From Undibacterium paludis (GTDB taxonomy: Bacteria > Pseudomonadota > Gammaproteobacteria > Burkholderiales > Burkholderiaceae_D): a stretch of DNA of 64,000 nucleotides. The DNA lies in the NCBI RefSeq assembly GCF_022568815.1, contig NZ_JAKZHX010000013.1:1-64000 (forward strand). Direction: 5' to 3'. The notes below the pieces were generated by a model. That model ran no database searches and was not told the origin of the DNA. It worked only from the letters and a program-made list of their open reading frames with translations. The translations under genes were made by a program, and so were the position numbers. Below, piece after piece: positions 9,153-18,171 of this stretch (position 1 is its first letter; each line of letters opens with the position of its first letter).

Positions 9153-10223
9153 TTAATCAAAAACCGGTGTTTCGACGCCAAGAATCTTGTGCAGCTTCGG
9201 CGATGTCGTGGTGTACTGCATGTGGATTTTCTTGTCAGGGAAAATATACGGTGCAGCACCAAATGCCGCCAATGCAGCTTCATGGAAGCCGGAAAGGATC
9301 AGTTTTTTCTTGCCTGGGTAGGTATTGATGTCGCCTACGGCAAATATCCCTGGAACATTGGTTTCGAACTTTTCTGTGTTCATGACCTTCAGTTGCTTAC
9401 GCTCTATGTCCAGACCCCATTCTGCGATAGGACCAAGTTTTGGCGACAGACCGAAGAATACCAGCAGATTGTCCAGCGGCATGCGACGGGTAACGCCATC
9501 GGCGCCGGTAACCTTGATTTCAGATAGCAGGTCATCCTTGGTTTCTATGCCTGTCACCTGGCCTATGGTCAATTGCATTTCATAGTTGTCGCACAGTTCC
9601 TTCATCTTGGCGACAGAGGCCGGTGCAGCACGGAAGTCTTCGCGACGGTGCAGCAGGACCACGGACTCAGCCTTGCCAACCAGGTTCAGCGCCCAGTCGA
9701 GGGCGGAATCACCGCCACCACAGATAACCAGGTTTTTGCCATGGAACTGGCTCGGGTCTTTGACACGATAAAAGACTTGCTTGTTCTCGAACGCTTCTAT
9801 GCCTTCAACCTTCAGGGTGCGCGGCTGGAAGGAGCCAACGCCGGCAGCGATGAAGATGGTTTTGGTGATGAAGCGTGTGCCTGTCGATGTTTCCAGGTCA
9901 AAACGACCATCTTCACGACGCTCTACCAGGGTAACTTCCTGTCCCAGGTGGAAAGTCGGTTCAAATGGTTCTATCTGCTTGAGCAGGTTATCAGTCAGTT
10001 CCTGGCCGGTGCAGACTGGCACGGCAGGGATGTCGTAGATGGGTTTGTCGGGGTAGAGTTCCACGCATTGGCCGCCAACAACTGCCAGTGAGTCGATAAC
10101 GTGGGCTTTGATTTCAAGCAGGCCCAATTCAAATACCTGGAACAGGCCAACCGGGCCCGCACCTACGATAACGGCATCTGCTTCAATGACGGCCTTGGCC
10201 GTGGTAGTTTGTTTATTTTCCAT
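9153..10223 (-). CDS. Ferredoxin--NADP+ reductase, thioredoxin-reductase-like type
   Basis: A 356-residue FAD/NAD(P) flavoprotein. It has an N-terminal FAD-binding [16 protein letters not shown] without the second redox cysteine of thioredoxin reductase, the NADP-binding [12 protein letters not shown], and the C-terminal FAD motif [18 protein letters not shown]. This matches the YumC-like ferredoxin/flavodoxin reductases, which transfer electrons between NADPH and ferredoxin. It lies 59 bases behind fdxA on the same strand, so FdxA is the likely partner. The absence of a CxxC pair argues against thioredoxin reductase. Confidence 0.92.
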   Translation of the reverse strand: MENKQTTTAKAVIEADAVIVGAGPVGLFQVFELGLLEIKAHVIDSLAVVGGQCVELYPDKPIYDIPAVPVCTGQELTDNLLKQIEPFEPTFHLGQEVTLVERREDGRFDLETSTGTRFITKTIFIAAGVGSFQPRTLKVEGIEAFENKQVFYRVKDPSQFHGKNLVICGGGDSALDWALNLVGKAESVVLLHRREDFRAAPASVAKMKELCDNYEMQLTIGQVTGIETKDDLLSEIKVTGADGVTRRMPLDNLLVFFGLSPKLGPIAEWGLDIERKQLKVMNTEKFETNVPGIFAVGDINTYPGKKKLILSGFHEAALAAFGAAPYIFPDKKIHMQYTTTSPKLHKILGVETPVFD

Positions 10224-10282
10224 ACGACGAGATGATTCCTGATATTGCGGAGTGGTTAGAGCTGCTTAGCTGATGCTCCGTA

Positions 10283-10606
10283 TTACTTTTGCAGATATTG
10301 CAATTTGTCTTTGACATCTTTCCAGTCATCAGCATCTGGTAATGGTGCGACAGTTTTAGTAATCGAAGGCCAGCTACGCGTCAGATCAGCGTTGATCTTG
10401 ATGAATTGCTGCTGGTCAGCTGGCACGTCTTCTTCCGCAAAAATCGCATTGGCCGGGCATTCTGCGACGCAAACGGCGCAATCTATACACTCATCAGGAT
10501 CGATGATGAGGAAATTCGGGCCAGCACGGAAACAGTCCACCGGGCAGACATCCACACAATCGGTATAACGGCAGCGGATGCAGGATTCGGTCACAACGTG
10601 GGTCAT
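10283..10606 (-). CDS. fdxA: 7Fe ferredoxin FdxA
   Basis: A 107-residue seven-iron ferredoxin. The first cluster motif is CIRCRYTDCVDVCPVDC and the second is CIDCAVCVAECP, followed by the typical acidic C-terminal extension. The start chosen is the ATG giving MTHVVTESC, which matches the conserved family N-terminus and length. An upstream in-frame start at 10645 would add 13 unrelated residues. The gene precedes the flavoprotein reductase and likely exchanges electrons with it. Confidence 0.96.
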   Translation of the reverse strand: MTHVVTESCIRCRYTDCVDVCPVDCFRAGPNFLIIDPDECIDCAVCVAECPANAIFAEEDVPADQQQFIKINADLTRSWPSITKTVAPLPDADDWKDVKDKLQYLQK

Positions 10607-10998
10607 AACAGTCCAATCTAAACTAAAAATTCGGGATTTGGGCACAGCAAAAGCGCAGAAAACAGGCGCATGGCTGCAAAGCCTTGTATTTTAAGGCAAT
10701 TTAGCAGTTCTCACAAATCACGCTTATATACTTTGCGCATAAGCAAATGCTGACGGAAACCTGGATACATTGCTATTTGCGCAGCAGCGACTGGCTTCAC
10801 CCCGGATTATAGGTCAGTCAGGCTGTGAGAATGTTGATCAGTGTCATCAGTCATGAATTTTCTTGAGTGCAATTCTGTGCTCAGATGAAAGTTGTTGATC
10901 TGCTATAGAACAGCTTAAAAATCGCTGGCGGCAAGGTATGATTTGCCTCGGATCTGTTTTGACAAATTATTTATTTGATCATTGAATTGAGTGCGCAT
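10607..10998. other. Intergenic region between divergent fdxA and 2-hydroxyacid dehydrogenase genes
   Basis: 392 bases without a gene. A candidate plus-strand promoter lies at 10959-10987; otherwise nothing was recognised. The fdxA promoter must lie in the part proximal to 10606 but no strong -35/-10 pair was picked out. Confidence 0.5.
10959..10987 (+). promoter_or_regulatory. Candidate sigma-70 promoter of the 2-hydroxyacid dehydrogenase gene
   Basis: A perfect TTGACA (10959-10964) is followed after 17 bases by TTGAAT (10982-10987). This would place the transcription start only a few bases before the ATG at 10999, giving a very short leader. Confidence 0.4.
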
Positions 10999-11964
10999 AT
11001 GAAACCAGCAATCATGGTAACAAGAGCAATATTTCCGGAGGTCCTGAGCAGACTGGAAGAGTATTTTGAAGTCGACTCCAATCAGGATGATATTATTTTC
11101 ACGCCATCTGAGCTGGCGAGCAGACTCAAGGGCAAAGCTGGCGCATTGGCAACTGCCAGCGCCAGAATCAATGCCGAACTTTTGCAGCAGCTGCCGGGCT
11201 TGAAAATGGTGGCCAGCATGGCTGTTGGTTATGACAACATCGATGTGGCTGCCTGCACCGCACATGGCGTAATGGCCAGCAATACCCCGGAAGTCTTGAA
11301 TGAAACCACAGCCGATTTCGGCTGGGCCCTGCTGATGGCGACAGCGAGACGCGTGACTGAGTCAGAACACTGGCTGCGTGCCGGGCACTGGACCAAATGG
11401 CGCTATGACTATTTTCTTGGACCGGATGTGCATGGATCCACACTCGGCATCATCGGTATGGGCAGGATAGGACAAGCCATAGCGCGGCGTTCCATGGGTT
11501 TCGATATGAAAGTTGTGTACCACAATCGTTCGAGGCTCAGTGCTGAGCAGGAGGCGCATGCCAATCATGCGCAATACGTTAGCAAAGAGGATTTGTTGCG
11601 TCAGTCCGACCATGTCGTGCTGGTTTTGCCGTATTCACCAGCTTCGCGTCACACAATTGCAGAGGCCGAACTGAATTTGATGAAGCCGACGGCTACTCTG
11701 GTCAATCTGGCTCGCGGGGGCATCGTTGATGATGCTGCCCTGATTGCAGCATTACGCAGCAAGCGTATCGCGGCGGCGGGGTTGGATGTTTTTGAGAATG
11801 AACCTAAATTCAATCCCGATTTTCTGACTTTGCAAAATGTCGTGCTGACGCCGCACATCGCAAGTGCTTCAGAGGCGACACGGCGGGCCATGGCGAATCG
11901 TGCAGCAGACAATCTGATAGCAGGCCTGACCGGCGGCAGGCCCGGAGATTTGCTTAACCCTTGA
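10999..11964 (+). CDS. D-2-hydroxyacid dehydrogenase (glyoxylate/hydroxypyruvate reductase-like)
   Basis: A 321-residue NAD(P)-dependent reductase of the D-isomer 2-hydroxyacid family. The Rossmann motif LGIIGMGRIGQAIARR sits near residue 150. The catalytic trio is present: Arg in NLARGGIVDD, Glu in LDVFENEP, and His in LTPHIASAS. GhrB-type enzymes reduce glyoxylate or hydroxypyruvate; the exact substrate cannot be fixed here. ATG at 10999 is preferred over a TTG eight codons upstream because it aligns with the usual N-terminus. The 3' end overlaps the convergent acyl-CoA-binding protein gene by 11 bases. Confidence 0.88.
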   Translation: MKPAIMVTRAIFPEVLSRLEEYFEVDSNQDDIIFTPSELASRLKGKAGALATASARINAELLQQLPGLKMVASMAVGYDNIDVAACTAHGVMASNTPEVLNETTADFGWALLMATARRVTESEHWLRAGHWTKWRYDYFLGPDVHGSTLGIIGMGRIGQAIARRSMGFDMKVVYHNRSRLSAEQEAHANHAQYVSKEDLLRQSDHVVLVLPYSPASRHTIAEAELNLMKPTATLVNLARGGIVDDAALIAALRSKRIAAAGLDVFENEPKFNPDFLTLQNVVLTPHIASASEATRRAMANRAADNLIAGLTGGRPGDLLNP

Positions 11965-12208
11965 GGGAATTGATCAGATCTACGTATTGTTGCATGGCGG
12001 CTTCCTGGGTCGTGCCTTTCAGGCCTGCCCAGGCATCGAATTTGGCACGGCCGACAAAATCGGTCATGCCAGGGCGATCACCACTTGCATCCCCTGTACT
12101 GCCTTGCTTGAACAGGGAATAAATCTTCAGCAGCGTCATATTGTCAGGGCGTTCTGGCAGGTTTTTTGAATCAGCCAATGCCTGGTTGAATTGTTCTTGC
12201 AAGCTCAT
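11954..12208 (-). CDS. Acyl-CoA-binding protein
   Basis: A small 84-residue four-helix protein that carries long-chain acyl-CoA esters in the cytoplasm. Family signatures are visible: LLKIYSLFKQGSTGD and KFDAWAGLKGTTQEAAMQQYV. The start giving MSLQEQFNQAL is chosen for family length; in-frame ATGs up to 12268 would add a non-conserved leader. Its last 11 bases overlap the end of the convergent dehydrogenase gene. Confidence 0.94.
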   Translation of the reverse strand: MSLQEQFNQALADSKNLPERPDNMTLLKIYSLFKQGSTGDASGDRPGMTDFVGRAKFDAWAGLKGTTQEAAMQQYVDLINSLKG

Positions 12209-12272
12209 GATGGTCTCCAGCATGTAATTGAGAGGCATGAAAATAGCATGAAGATCTGCTGCTGGCACAGGT

Positions 12273-12300
12273 TTGCGCTAGAGGTTTCCCTCCAGCGCAA
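12273..12300. terminator. Strong intergenic hairpin without a clear U-run
   Basis: TTGCGCTAGAGG pairs with CCTCCAGCGCAA (one mismatch) around a TTTC loop. It lies between the end of the SEC-C protein gene and the acyl-CoA-binding protein gene, both on the minus strand. There is no T-run on either side, so intrinsic termination is doubtful; a processing or attenuation role is possible. Confidence 0.4.
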
Positions 12301-12331
12301 GCAGGAATGACTGTTTTGCTGAAAGGCTTTT

Positions 12332-13033
12332 TCAGTGCAACACAGGCTCGGCACCGCAGCAGACCTTGTACTTTTTACCGCTGCCGCAAGGGCAAGGGTC
12401 GTTCCTGCCGACCTTGGGGGCTTCGCGCTTGACTGTGGTGACGCCGGATTTACGTAAAGGCACCCAGAAGCGGCGTATGGCGGGGATGGATGCTTCCAGC
12501 GACAGCGCCAGTTCGTGGCATTTTTCCGGGGTATCGACAAACCTCAATTCGTCTTCTTCGATTTCTTCTGCACCGAGCAGGTAAATTGGCTGCAGCAGAG
12601 GGCCGATTTCTTCAGATTCCCAGGCGGCTTCCCAGGCTTCTTCGCGCAATTGCATGCCTTCCCAAAAGCCCCAGGCCCAGGTTTCACCATCTATCAATTC
12701 CTTGCCATTCTTTTCCATGACGCAGAACAGGGGTTCGTATTCCTGCGGTGCAACTTCAAAGGTGATCTGGATTTCATTCATGAAGCGGGCGATCAGGCCG
12801 GTAATGCGTTGCATTTCCTTATCGTTCTTGAATTTGGGTTCGCCCTGGTCTGGCAGGCCCCAGACCAGCGGTAGCCATTCAGCCATCGGTATCATCTCTG
12901 GCCCCAGGGCGATGGCCGTCAGATAGCCGTGCAGGGCGTCCATGGTCATGCCGTCATCGCCGACCTTGTCCGACATCAGGAATTTGTCGAGTTCGTTGAA
13001 TTCTTTGTCGCTTAGTGGTTCGTCGAGATGCAT
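12332..13033 (-). CDS. UPF0149 (YecA)-family protein with C-terminal SEC-C zinc motif
   Basis: A 233-residue acidic protein. The body is a UPF0149/YecA-type helical domain ([15 protein letters not shown] near residue 30). The C-terminus is a SEC-C metal-binding motif, [18 protein letters not shown], as found in SecA and in many SecA- or ribosome-associated proteins. Function is unknown; the SEC-C motif binds zinc and may target the protein to SecB or ribosomes. The frame is open far upstream, but that extension runs opposite srkA and lacks family similarity, so ATG at 13033 (MHLDEPLSD) is used. Confidence 0.88.
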   Translation of the reverse strand: MHLDEPLSDKEFNELDKFLMSDKVGDDGMTMDALHGYLTAIALGPEMIPMAEWLPLVWGLPDQGEPKFKNDKEMQRITGLIARFMNEIQITFEVAPQEYEPLFCVMEKNGKELIDGETWAWGFWEGMQLREEAWEAAWESEEIGPLLQPIYLLGAEEIEEDELRFVDTPEKCHELALSLEASIPAIRRFWVPLRKSGVTTVKREAPKVGRNDPCPCGSGKKYKVCCGAEPVLH

Positions 13034-13135
13034 GGCGTGACTCTTGTTAGGCAAGTATGAAAATACCCGAAGTTTAGCGCTTTGTTTGCCGGTTGTGCAG
13101 GACTTTTGCACTATGGATACGCTGGCACACGTACA

Positions 13136-14152
13136 ATGACGGTTATGACAGAAATGATTTCCCCCGATTCCTTTGCCGGCCTGACCCCTGAACTGGTGCT
13201 TGATGCCGTTGAAAGCAGTGGCATGCGCAGCGATGGCCGCATGCTGGCTCTGAATAGTTATGAAAACCGCGTCTACCAGATCGGTATTGAAGATGCAGCC
13301 CCTGTAATTGCCAAGTTTTACCGGCCATTGCGCTGGTCCGATGCGGCGATTCAGGAAGAGCATGCTTTTGTCCGCGAGTTGCGATCGCATGAAATCCCGG
13401 TCATTGCGGCTTCGCAGGCCGAAAATGGTGACAGTCTGCGCCACTATCAGGGCTTTCGCTTCGCCTTGTTTGACAGACAAAGCGGCAGGGCGCCGGAAAC
13501 TGGCGACCGGGCCACGCTGGAATGGCTGGGCCGGTTTATAGGTCGTATCCATTCTGTGGGAGCAGCAGCCAGTTATCAGGACCGCCCTGTTTTGAATATC
13601 CAGACCTTTGGCCTGGAACCAAGGGCCTGGTTGCTGGAGCATGATTTCATCCCTGCCGACCTGCTGGCCGCCTACGCCAGCGTCAGCCAGCAAGCCCTGG
13701 ATGGTATACAGCGTTGCTATGACAGGGCTGGCGATATCCAGCCTATACGCCTGCATGGCGACTGTCACCTGGGTAATGTACTATGGCTGGAGTCCGGTCC
13801 ACAGGCAGGACCGCATTTCGTTGATTTTGATGACAGCCGCATGGGCCCTGGCATACAGGATTTATGGATGCTGCTATCCGGTGATCGTGCTGACATGCAG
13901 CGTCAGTTGACTGACATCCTGGCTGGTTACGAAGATTTCTTTGAATTTGATTCACGCCAGCTATATTTGATCGAAGCGCTGCGCACATTACGGCTGATCC
14001 ATTATTCGGCCTGGCTGGCCCAGCGCTGGCATGATCCAGCCTTTCCAGCGGCTTTTCCCTGGTTTAATAGCCAGCGCTATTGGCAAGACCGTATACTGGA
14101 GTTGCGCGAGCAGGTGGCTTTAATGGATGAACCTCCCTTGTGGCCAGTCTGA
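13136..14152 (+). CDS. srkA: Stress response kinase A (YihE-type Ser/Thr kinase)
   Basis: A 338-residue kinase of the aminoglycoside-phosphotransferase fold. It closely follows E. coli Srk[15 protein letters not shown] [13 protein letters not shown] near the N-terminus, VAKFYRP-like [10 protein letters not shown], the catalytic [12 protein letters not shown], and the metal-binding [18 protein letters not shown]. SrkA counters stress-induced cell death in E. coli, linked to the Cpx response and the MazF toxin. The start could be 13136 or 13145; neither has a strong ribosome site. It is divergent from the SEC-C protein gene and 75 bases upstream of rpiA. Confidence 0.93.
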   Translation: MTVMTEMISPDSFAGLTPELVLDAVESSGMRSDGRMLALNSYENRVYQIGIEDAAPVIAKFYRPLRWSDAAIQEEHAFVRELRSHEIPVIAASQAENGDSLRHYQGFRFALFDRQSGRAPETGDRATLEWLGRFIGRIHSVGAAASYQDRPVLNIQTFGLEPRAWLLEHDFIPADLLAAYASVSQQALDGIQRCYDRAGDIQPIRLHGDCHLGNVLWLESGPQAGPHFVDFDDSRMGPGIQDLWMLLSGDRADMQRQLTDILAGYEDFFEFDSRQLYLIEALRTLRLIHYSAWLAQRWHDPAFPAAFPWFNSQRYWQDRILELREQVALMDEPPLWPV

Positions 14153-14227
14153 TCTGGCTTGAAACTGGAAAGAAGCTGGCCTGCTGCTGTAAAATTCAGC
14201 CAATTTTTAACAGGATGGAATTGCACC

Positions 14228-14899
14228 ATGACCCAGGATGAATTGAAACTTGCCGTAGCCCAGGCCGCTATTGCCTACGTTGTAGAGGGCGAAATCGTCG
14301 GCGTCGGTACGGGCTCGACAGCGAACTTCTTTATTGATGAGTTGGCCAAAATCAAGCACAAGATCAAGGCAGCCGTTGCCTCTTCAGAAGCAACGGCCGC
14401 ACGTCTGCGCAGCCACGGCATTGCCGTACTCGATTTGAATGAGGTGACATCCATGCCCGTCTATATTGATGGTGCAGATGAAATTACTGCGCAAGGTGCG
14501 ATGATCAAAGGTGGTGGCGCTGCATTGACACGTGAAAAAATCGTCGCTTCGGTTGCTGAAAAATTCATCTGTATCGCTGATGGCTCAAAACTGGTTGATG
14601 TGCTGGGTAAGTTCCCGCTGCCGGTGGAGGTCATTCCCATGTCGCATGCTGTTGTTGCCCGCAAGCTCAATGCGCTGGGAGGTGATGCCCGCCTGCGCAT
14701 GAAAGATGGTCAGCCTTTGCTGACAGATAATGGCAATATGATACTCGACGTACACGGTATGCAGATCACTGACCCGGTTGCGACGGAAGCACAGATCAAC
14801 AATATCGTCGGTGTGGTGACGGTGGGCTTGTTTGCGCGACAAGGAGCCAATGTCTGCCTGTTGGGCACGGCAGAAGGTGTCAAGACGTTGAAATTCTGA
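14228..14899 (+). CDS. rpiA: Ribose-5-phosphate isomerase A
   Basis: Interconverts ribose-5-phosphate and ribulose-5-phosphate in the pentose phosphate pathway. The 223-residue protein has the RpiA motifs [19 protein letters not shown] and [12 protein letters not shown], and ends with the usual GTAEGVKTL segment. ATG at 14228 is preceded by AGGATGGA and gives the family length. A longer frame from 14159 is not needed. A terminator follows at 14949. Confidence 0.97.
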   Translation: MTQDELKLAVAQAAIAYVVEGEIVGVGTGSTANFFIDELAKIKHKIKAAVASSEATAARLRSHGIAVLDLNEVTSMPVYIDGADEITAQGAMIKGGGAALTREKIVASVAEKFICIADGSKLVDVLGKFPLPVEVIPMSHAVVARKLNALGGDARLRMKDGQPLLTDNGNMILDVHGMQITDPVATEAQINNIVGVVTVGLFARQGANVCLLGTAEGVKTLKF

Positions 14900-14948
14900 G
14901 TCGCAGCAAACTCTTGCCAGTCTGAGCAGGTTTGAGCAGTTAAAATGG

Positions 14949-14973
14949 AAAAGCCCGCAATAGCGGGCTTTTT
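14949..14973. terminator. Bidirectional terminator between rpiA and yggX
   Basis: AAAAGCCCGC-AATA-GCGGGCTTTTT: a GC-rich six-pair stem with A and T runs on both sides, between two convergent genes. Confidence 0.92.
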
Positions 14974-14989
14974 CGTGTGTTTTTATTGC

Positions 14990-15262
14990 TTACTCTGTTG
15001 GTGGCACGTAACCGGAAGCAGCATCGGCGCCATCGCCAAAGAAATGCTTTTCCATCTGTGTCGCCAGGTATTTACGGGCACGGGTGTCAGCCAGGTTCAG
15101 GCGGTTTTCATTCACCAGCATGGTCTGGTGTTTGAGCCAGGCAGCCCAGGCTTCTTTTGATACGCTTTCAAAAATTCTCTTGCCCAGTTCACCTGGATAT
15201 GGCGGGATATCCAGGCCTTCGGCTTCTTTGTCTAGTTTGATGCAGTGGACCATACGGGCCAT
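14990..15262 (-). CDS. yggX: Probable Fe(II)-trafficking / oxidative damage protection protein YggX
   Basis: A 90-residue YggX-family protein. The conserved N-terminus [17 protein letters not shown] carries the cysteine needed in the family, followed by [11 protein letters not shown] and [16 protein letters not shown]. In enterics YggX protects iron-sulfur enzymes from oxidants. The start at 15262 has a strong AAAGGAG ribosome site 8 bases upstream. It lies 67 bases behind argA on the same strand. Confidence 0.96.
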   Translation of the reverse strand: MARMVHCIKLDKEAEGLDIPPYPGELGKRIFESVSKEAWAAWLKHQTMLVNENRLNLADTRARKYLATQMEKHFFGDGADAASGYVPPTE

Positions 15263-15329
15263 GGTGTTACTCCTTTTTGCTAAATCTTGAAATCTTGAAA
15301 ACCACATGCTGAATTATACGGCCTGACGC

Positions 15330-16640
15330 CTACAGTTGCTTGATCAGTACCAAAGACTTGCGTTGCCAGTTGTACATTTTTTGTCTGTCTTTGGGCAGGT
15401 CATCGACTGAGGCACTGACAAAACCGCGCTTCAAAAACCAGTGGGCAGTACGTGTCGTCAATACAAACAGACTGTGGAAACCGGCCCTCCTTGCGCGCTT
15501 TTCCATATGCTTGAGTATCCGTTCGCCGTCCCCTTGACTTTGTACATCAGGGTTGACAGTGAGGCAGGCCATCTCTGCCATCTTTTCGAAAGGGAAGGGA
15601 TAGAGGGCGGCACAACCGAAAATCACGCCGTCATGCTCGATGACAGAGAAGTAATTGATTTCCCGTTCTATCAGTTCGCGGCCACGCTTGACCAGAGTGC
15701 CGTCGGCTTCCAGCGGTTCTATCAGCTTGATGATGCCGCCAACGTCTTCAATGGTGGCTTCGCGCAGGCTTTCCAGGTTTTCCGATGACACCATGGTGCC
15801 GACGCCATCATGGGTGAACAGTTCAAGCAACGCAGATCCATCCATCTTGTAAGGCACGATGTGTATCCGTGGCACACCGCCGCGCGATGCCTTGATGGCA
15901 TGTTCCAGGTAAAAGGCAGAGTCAGGCGGAAGGTAATTGGCTTTTAATTCCTGCTCGGCCTGCATGAAGGACAATTCGCGGATTTCATCATTGTCCTGGT
16001 CCACCATCATCGGCGTCTCCGTGATGAAGATCAGTTTGTCGGCGCGCAGGGCTGTTGCCGCCGATACTGCCACGTCTTCCATGGTCAGGTTGAATGCTTC
16101 GCCGGTTGGTGAAAAACCCAGTGGCCCCAGCAGGACGAGGTTGCCAGCATCCAGAATGCGGTGCATGGTGTCATACGCCACTTTGCGGGCAATACCTGTG
16201 AGCTGGAAATCAACGCCGCCAACGATGCCTATGGGTTTGGCTGTGACAAAATTGCCAGAAATAATGCGTATGGCTGAATGGGCCATGGGTGTGTTGGGCA
16301 GGCCCTGGCTGAATGCAGCTTCTATGTCCAGGCGCAATTCGCCAGCCGCTTCTTTGGAGCACTCCAGGGCAGCAGTGTCGGTAATGCGTATGCCATTGTG
16401 AAAATGGCCTTCGACGTTACGCAGCGCCAGCTGTTCGGCCACCTGTGGTCGTGAGCCATGTACGATGACAATTTTGATGCCAAGTGCATGTAAAAGTGAT
16501 AAGTCTTGCGCCAGCACTGGCAAGGCGCCTGCCATAACCAGTTCTCCGGGAAAGGCGACCACAAAGGTCTTTCCACGAAAGGCATGAATATATGGTGCGA
16601 CCGAGCGCAGCCATTGAACGAATTGAACGGGATTTTCCAT
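15330..16640 (-). CDS. argA: Amino-acid N-acetyltransferase (N-acetylglutamate synthase)
   Basis: First step of arginine biosynthesis: transfer of acetyl from acetyl-CoA to glutamate. The 436-residue protein has an N-terminal amino-acid-kinase domain (GALPVLAQDLSLLHALGIKIVIVHGSRPQ) that normally binds feedback arginine. A C-terminal GNAT domain follows (CAALYPFPFEKMAEMACL, VQSQGDGERILKHMEKRAR). The length matches E. coli ArgA. ATG at 16640 (MENPVQFVQWLR) is chosen; in-frame codons to 16700 are not conserved. A TATAAT on the minus strand ends seven bases before the ATG, so the mRNA may be nearly leaderless. Confidence 0.95.
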   Translation of the reverse strand: MENPVQFVQWLRSVAPYIHAFRGKTFVVAFPGELVMAGALPVLAQDLSLLHALGIKIVIVHGSRPQVAEQLALRNVEGHFHNGIRITDTAALECSKEAAGELRLDIEAAFSQGLPNTPMAHSAIRIISGNFVTAKPIGIVGGVDFQLTGIARKVAYDTMHRILDAGNLVLLGPLGFSPTGEAFNLTMEDVAVSAATALRADKLIFITETPMMVDQDNDEIRELSFMQAEQELKANYLPPDSAFYLEHAIKASRGGVPRIHIVPYKMDGSALLELFTHDGVGTMVSSENLESLREATIEDVGGIIKLIEPLEADGTLVKRGRELIEREINYFSVIEHDGVIFGCAALYPFPFEKMAEMACLTVNPDVQSQGDGERILKHMEKRARRAGFHSLFVLTTRTAHWFLKRGFVSASVDDLPKDRQKMYNWQRKSLVLIKQL

Positions 16641-16645
16641 CCGCC

Positions 16646-16721
16646 AATTATAATCTGAGACGCGAAAATACATGGCTTGACATCGTGGTCGAATTTCCAC
16701 ATCGCCATGTATTATTAGCAG
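16646..16721. repeat. Palindrome-bearing intergenic block, copy 1 (between TPR lipoprotein A and argA)
   Basis: It begins with the palindrome AATTATAATC (16646-16655). It also contains a perfect 10-bp inverted repeat AATACATGGC (16667-16676) / GCCATGTATT (16704-16713), with a conserved GGTCGAATTT in the 27-base spacer. A homologous block sits at 18057-18128 in the equivalent place behind the paralogous gene. The minus-strand TATAAT at 16647-16652 could be the -10 of argA. Confidence 0.7.
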
Positions 16722-16813
16722 CCCACACTGTTTTGGCGGGCGGCCCCGGGTTCTGCCAGTTGACCAATAACGTGCGTGATCTCAGACAATTTCGCAGATG
16801 TATTAATGATGGT

Positions 16814-17968
16814 TCATTGATGACTGTATGCGGCTTTGATTTTTTCCAGCTTGCCGGCATATATATCATGTGATTTGCGGGTTGTGCTGCTGGCTTGCGC
16901 CAACACCAGTTCTTCGCGCGCATCGGCTATCTCGCCCAGTTTCAGGTAGGCTTGTGCTAGCCAGAAGTGGGATTGGTCATAATTGGGATCGCGTCTGATT
17001 TCGCGTTTGAAAAGGTTGCAGGCCTCCCTGAACTCGCCGCGCTCCATTGCCGCTATGCCACGGTTAAAAAAATAAAACGGAGGGTAAGGTTGTAACTGTT
17101 CGAGCCGGCCCTGATAGGTCAACGCTTCTGCCGGACGTTCGGTCTTGCGCAGTACTTCAATCAGGTTGCTCAAGGCCATTGTATTGTTTACATCAGTATC
17201 GAGTATCTGTTTAAAGACACTTTCTGCCAATACGAGATCCCCGTGCTGTCTATATACAACCCCAAGGGTATTGTAGGCAGCGAGAAAAGTCGGATCGCTG
17301 TGTAAAGCTGCGCGTGCATACCAGTACGCATCATCTACCTGATGTTTTGTCAGTGATTCGGCAGCACGGTTGTTGAAGTACATGGCAATGACGGTGATTT
17401 CCTTGAGTGGTACGGAGCGTTGTCCACGCAATTCAGCGGGTGGCAGAAAATCAATGACCATGGTTTGTGCGTAGTCTACCGTGCTATGGGTAAGTCCCTG
17501 GCGCCTTCCCAGAACAATATTCACATGACCGGTGGAAAAATAGATATCATCAGCGCGGCTCCATGACTCGTTCAGAATGATGTTCTGATATTGGACCTCC
17601 AGTCCCAATTGTTTGGCCAGGGCGGCGGTCATCAGTACCAATGACAGGCAATTACCTGAGCGTGCCTGAAATGCCTGTGCGGCATTCCGGGTCAGTTCTG
17701 CGTCATATTCAAGCCTGATCTGACTTTTGCTGGAAATGGCATCGAACAAGGCGCGATGTGGTCCCTTATTGAGGAACTGGGGGACGACCTCGTTTTTAAG
17801 GTAGGAATGCATTTCTTTGCTGACAGCCATCACCTGATCTGCATCAATAATAGTGCTAGGAGGCGCAAAGCCGGTATCGTTGAATTGCATGCTGGCGATT
17901 TTGGACGCATTCGTACTGGCGCAGGCAGTCAGTAAGCTGGTGAGTAGCAAAATGATCCAGGTCTTCAT
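16814..17968 (-). CDS. TPR lipoprotein with transglutaminase-like triad (paralogue A)
   Basis: A 384-residue exported protein. The signal peptide ends in the lipobox LLTAC (Cys16). Residues about 70-190 look like a transglutaminase/cysteine-protease fold: Cys107 in RSGNCLSLVLMTAALA, His148 in GHVNIVLG and Asp173 in VIDFLPP are spaced as a Cys-His-Asp triad. The C-terminal half is a run of TPRs (AYNTLGVVYRQHGDLVLAE, FFNRGIAAMERGEF and similar). No function is known to me. It is the tandem paralogue of the gene at 18172-19323, aligned residue for residue through the triad, and lies upstream of argA on the same strand. Confidence 0.8.
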   Translation of the reverse strand: MKTWIILLLTSLLTACASTNASKIASMQFNDTGFAPPSTIIDADQVMAVSKEMHSYLKNEVVPQFLNKGPHRALFDAISSKSQIRLEYDAELTRNAAQAFQARSGNCLSLVLMTAALAKQLGLEVQYQNIILNESWSRADDIYFSTGHVNIVLGRRQGLTHSTVDYAQTMVIDFLPPAELRGQRSVPLKEITVIAMYFNNRAAESLTKHQVDDAYWYARAALHSDPTFLAAYNTLGVVYRQHGDLVLAESVFKQILDTDVNNTMALSNLIEVLRKTERPAEALTYQGRLEQLQPYPPFYFFNRGIAAMERGEFREACNLFKREIRRDPNYDQSHFWLAQAYLKLGEIADAREELVLAQASSTTRKSHDIYAGKLEKIKAAYSHQ

Positions 17969-18056
17969 TCAGGGCCTTTTTTTGCGCGATGTTGATTAAA
18001 GAGCAATGTGCTTTTGCGTAATTACTGGGTGGGTTGAGCTGGGACTTTCGCCAAAC

Positions 18057-18128
18057 AATTATAATCTGATACCCAAATACAGGTGACAGATCAAGGTGGT
18101 CGAATTTTTACATGACCTGGTATTGCAG
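18057..18128. repeat. Palindrome-bearing intergenic block, copy 2 (between TPR lipoproteins B and A)
   Basis: Shares with copy 1 the opening AATTATAATCTGA, the central GGTGGTCGAATTT and the closing GTATT..GCAG. Its arms are AATACAGGT (18076-18084) and ACCTGGTATT (18115-18124). The arm sequence differs from copy 1 but the arms still pair, apart from one extra base. Confidence 0.7.
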
Positions 18129-18171
18129 ACTCAGTCGGTCATCGGTGTGTCAACATGTTTTATTGCAGAGG

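Noticed and set aside
13034..13768. Upstream extension of the SEC-C protein frame to 478 codons
   Set aside because: The extension lies opposite srkA, whose kinase motifs are certain, and has no similarity to UPF0149 proteins.
16677..16715. Plus-strand TTGACA with a downstream TATTAT
   Set aside because: The spacing of about 27 bases is far too long for a sigma-70 promoter, and no plus-strand gene follows.
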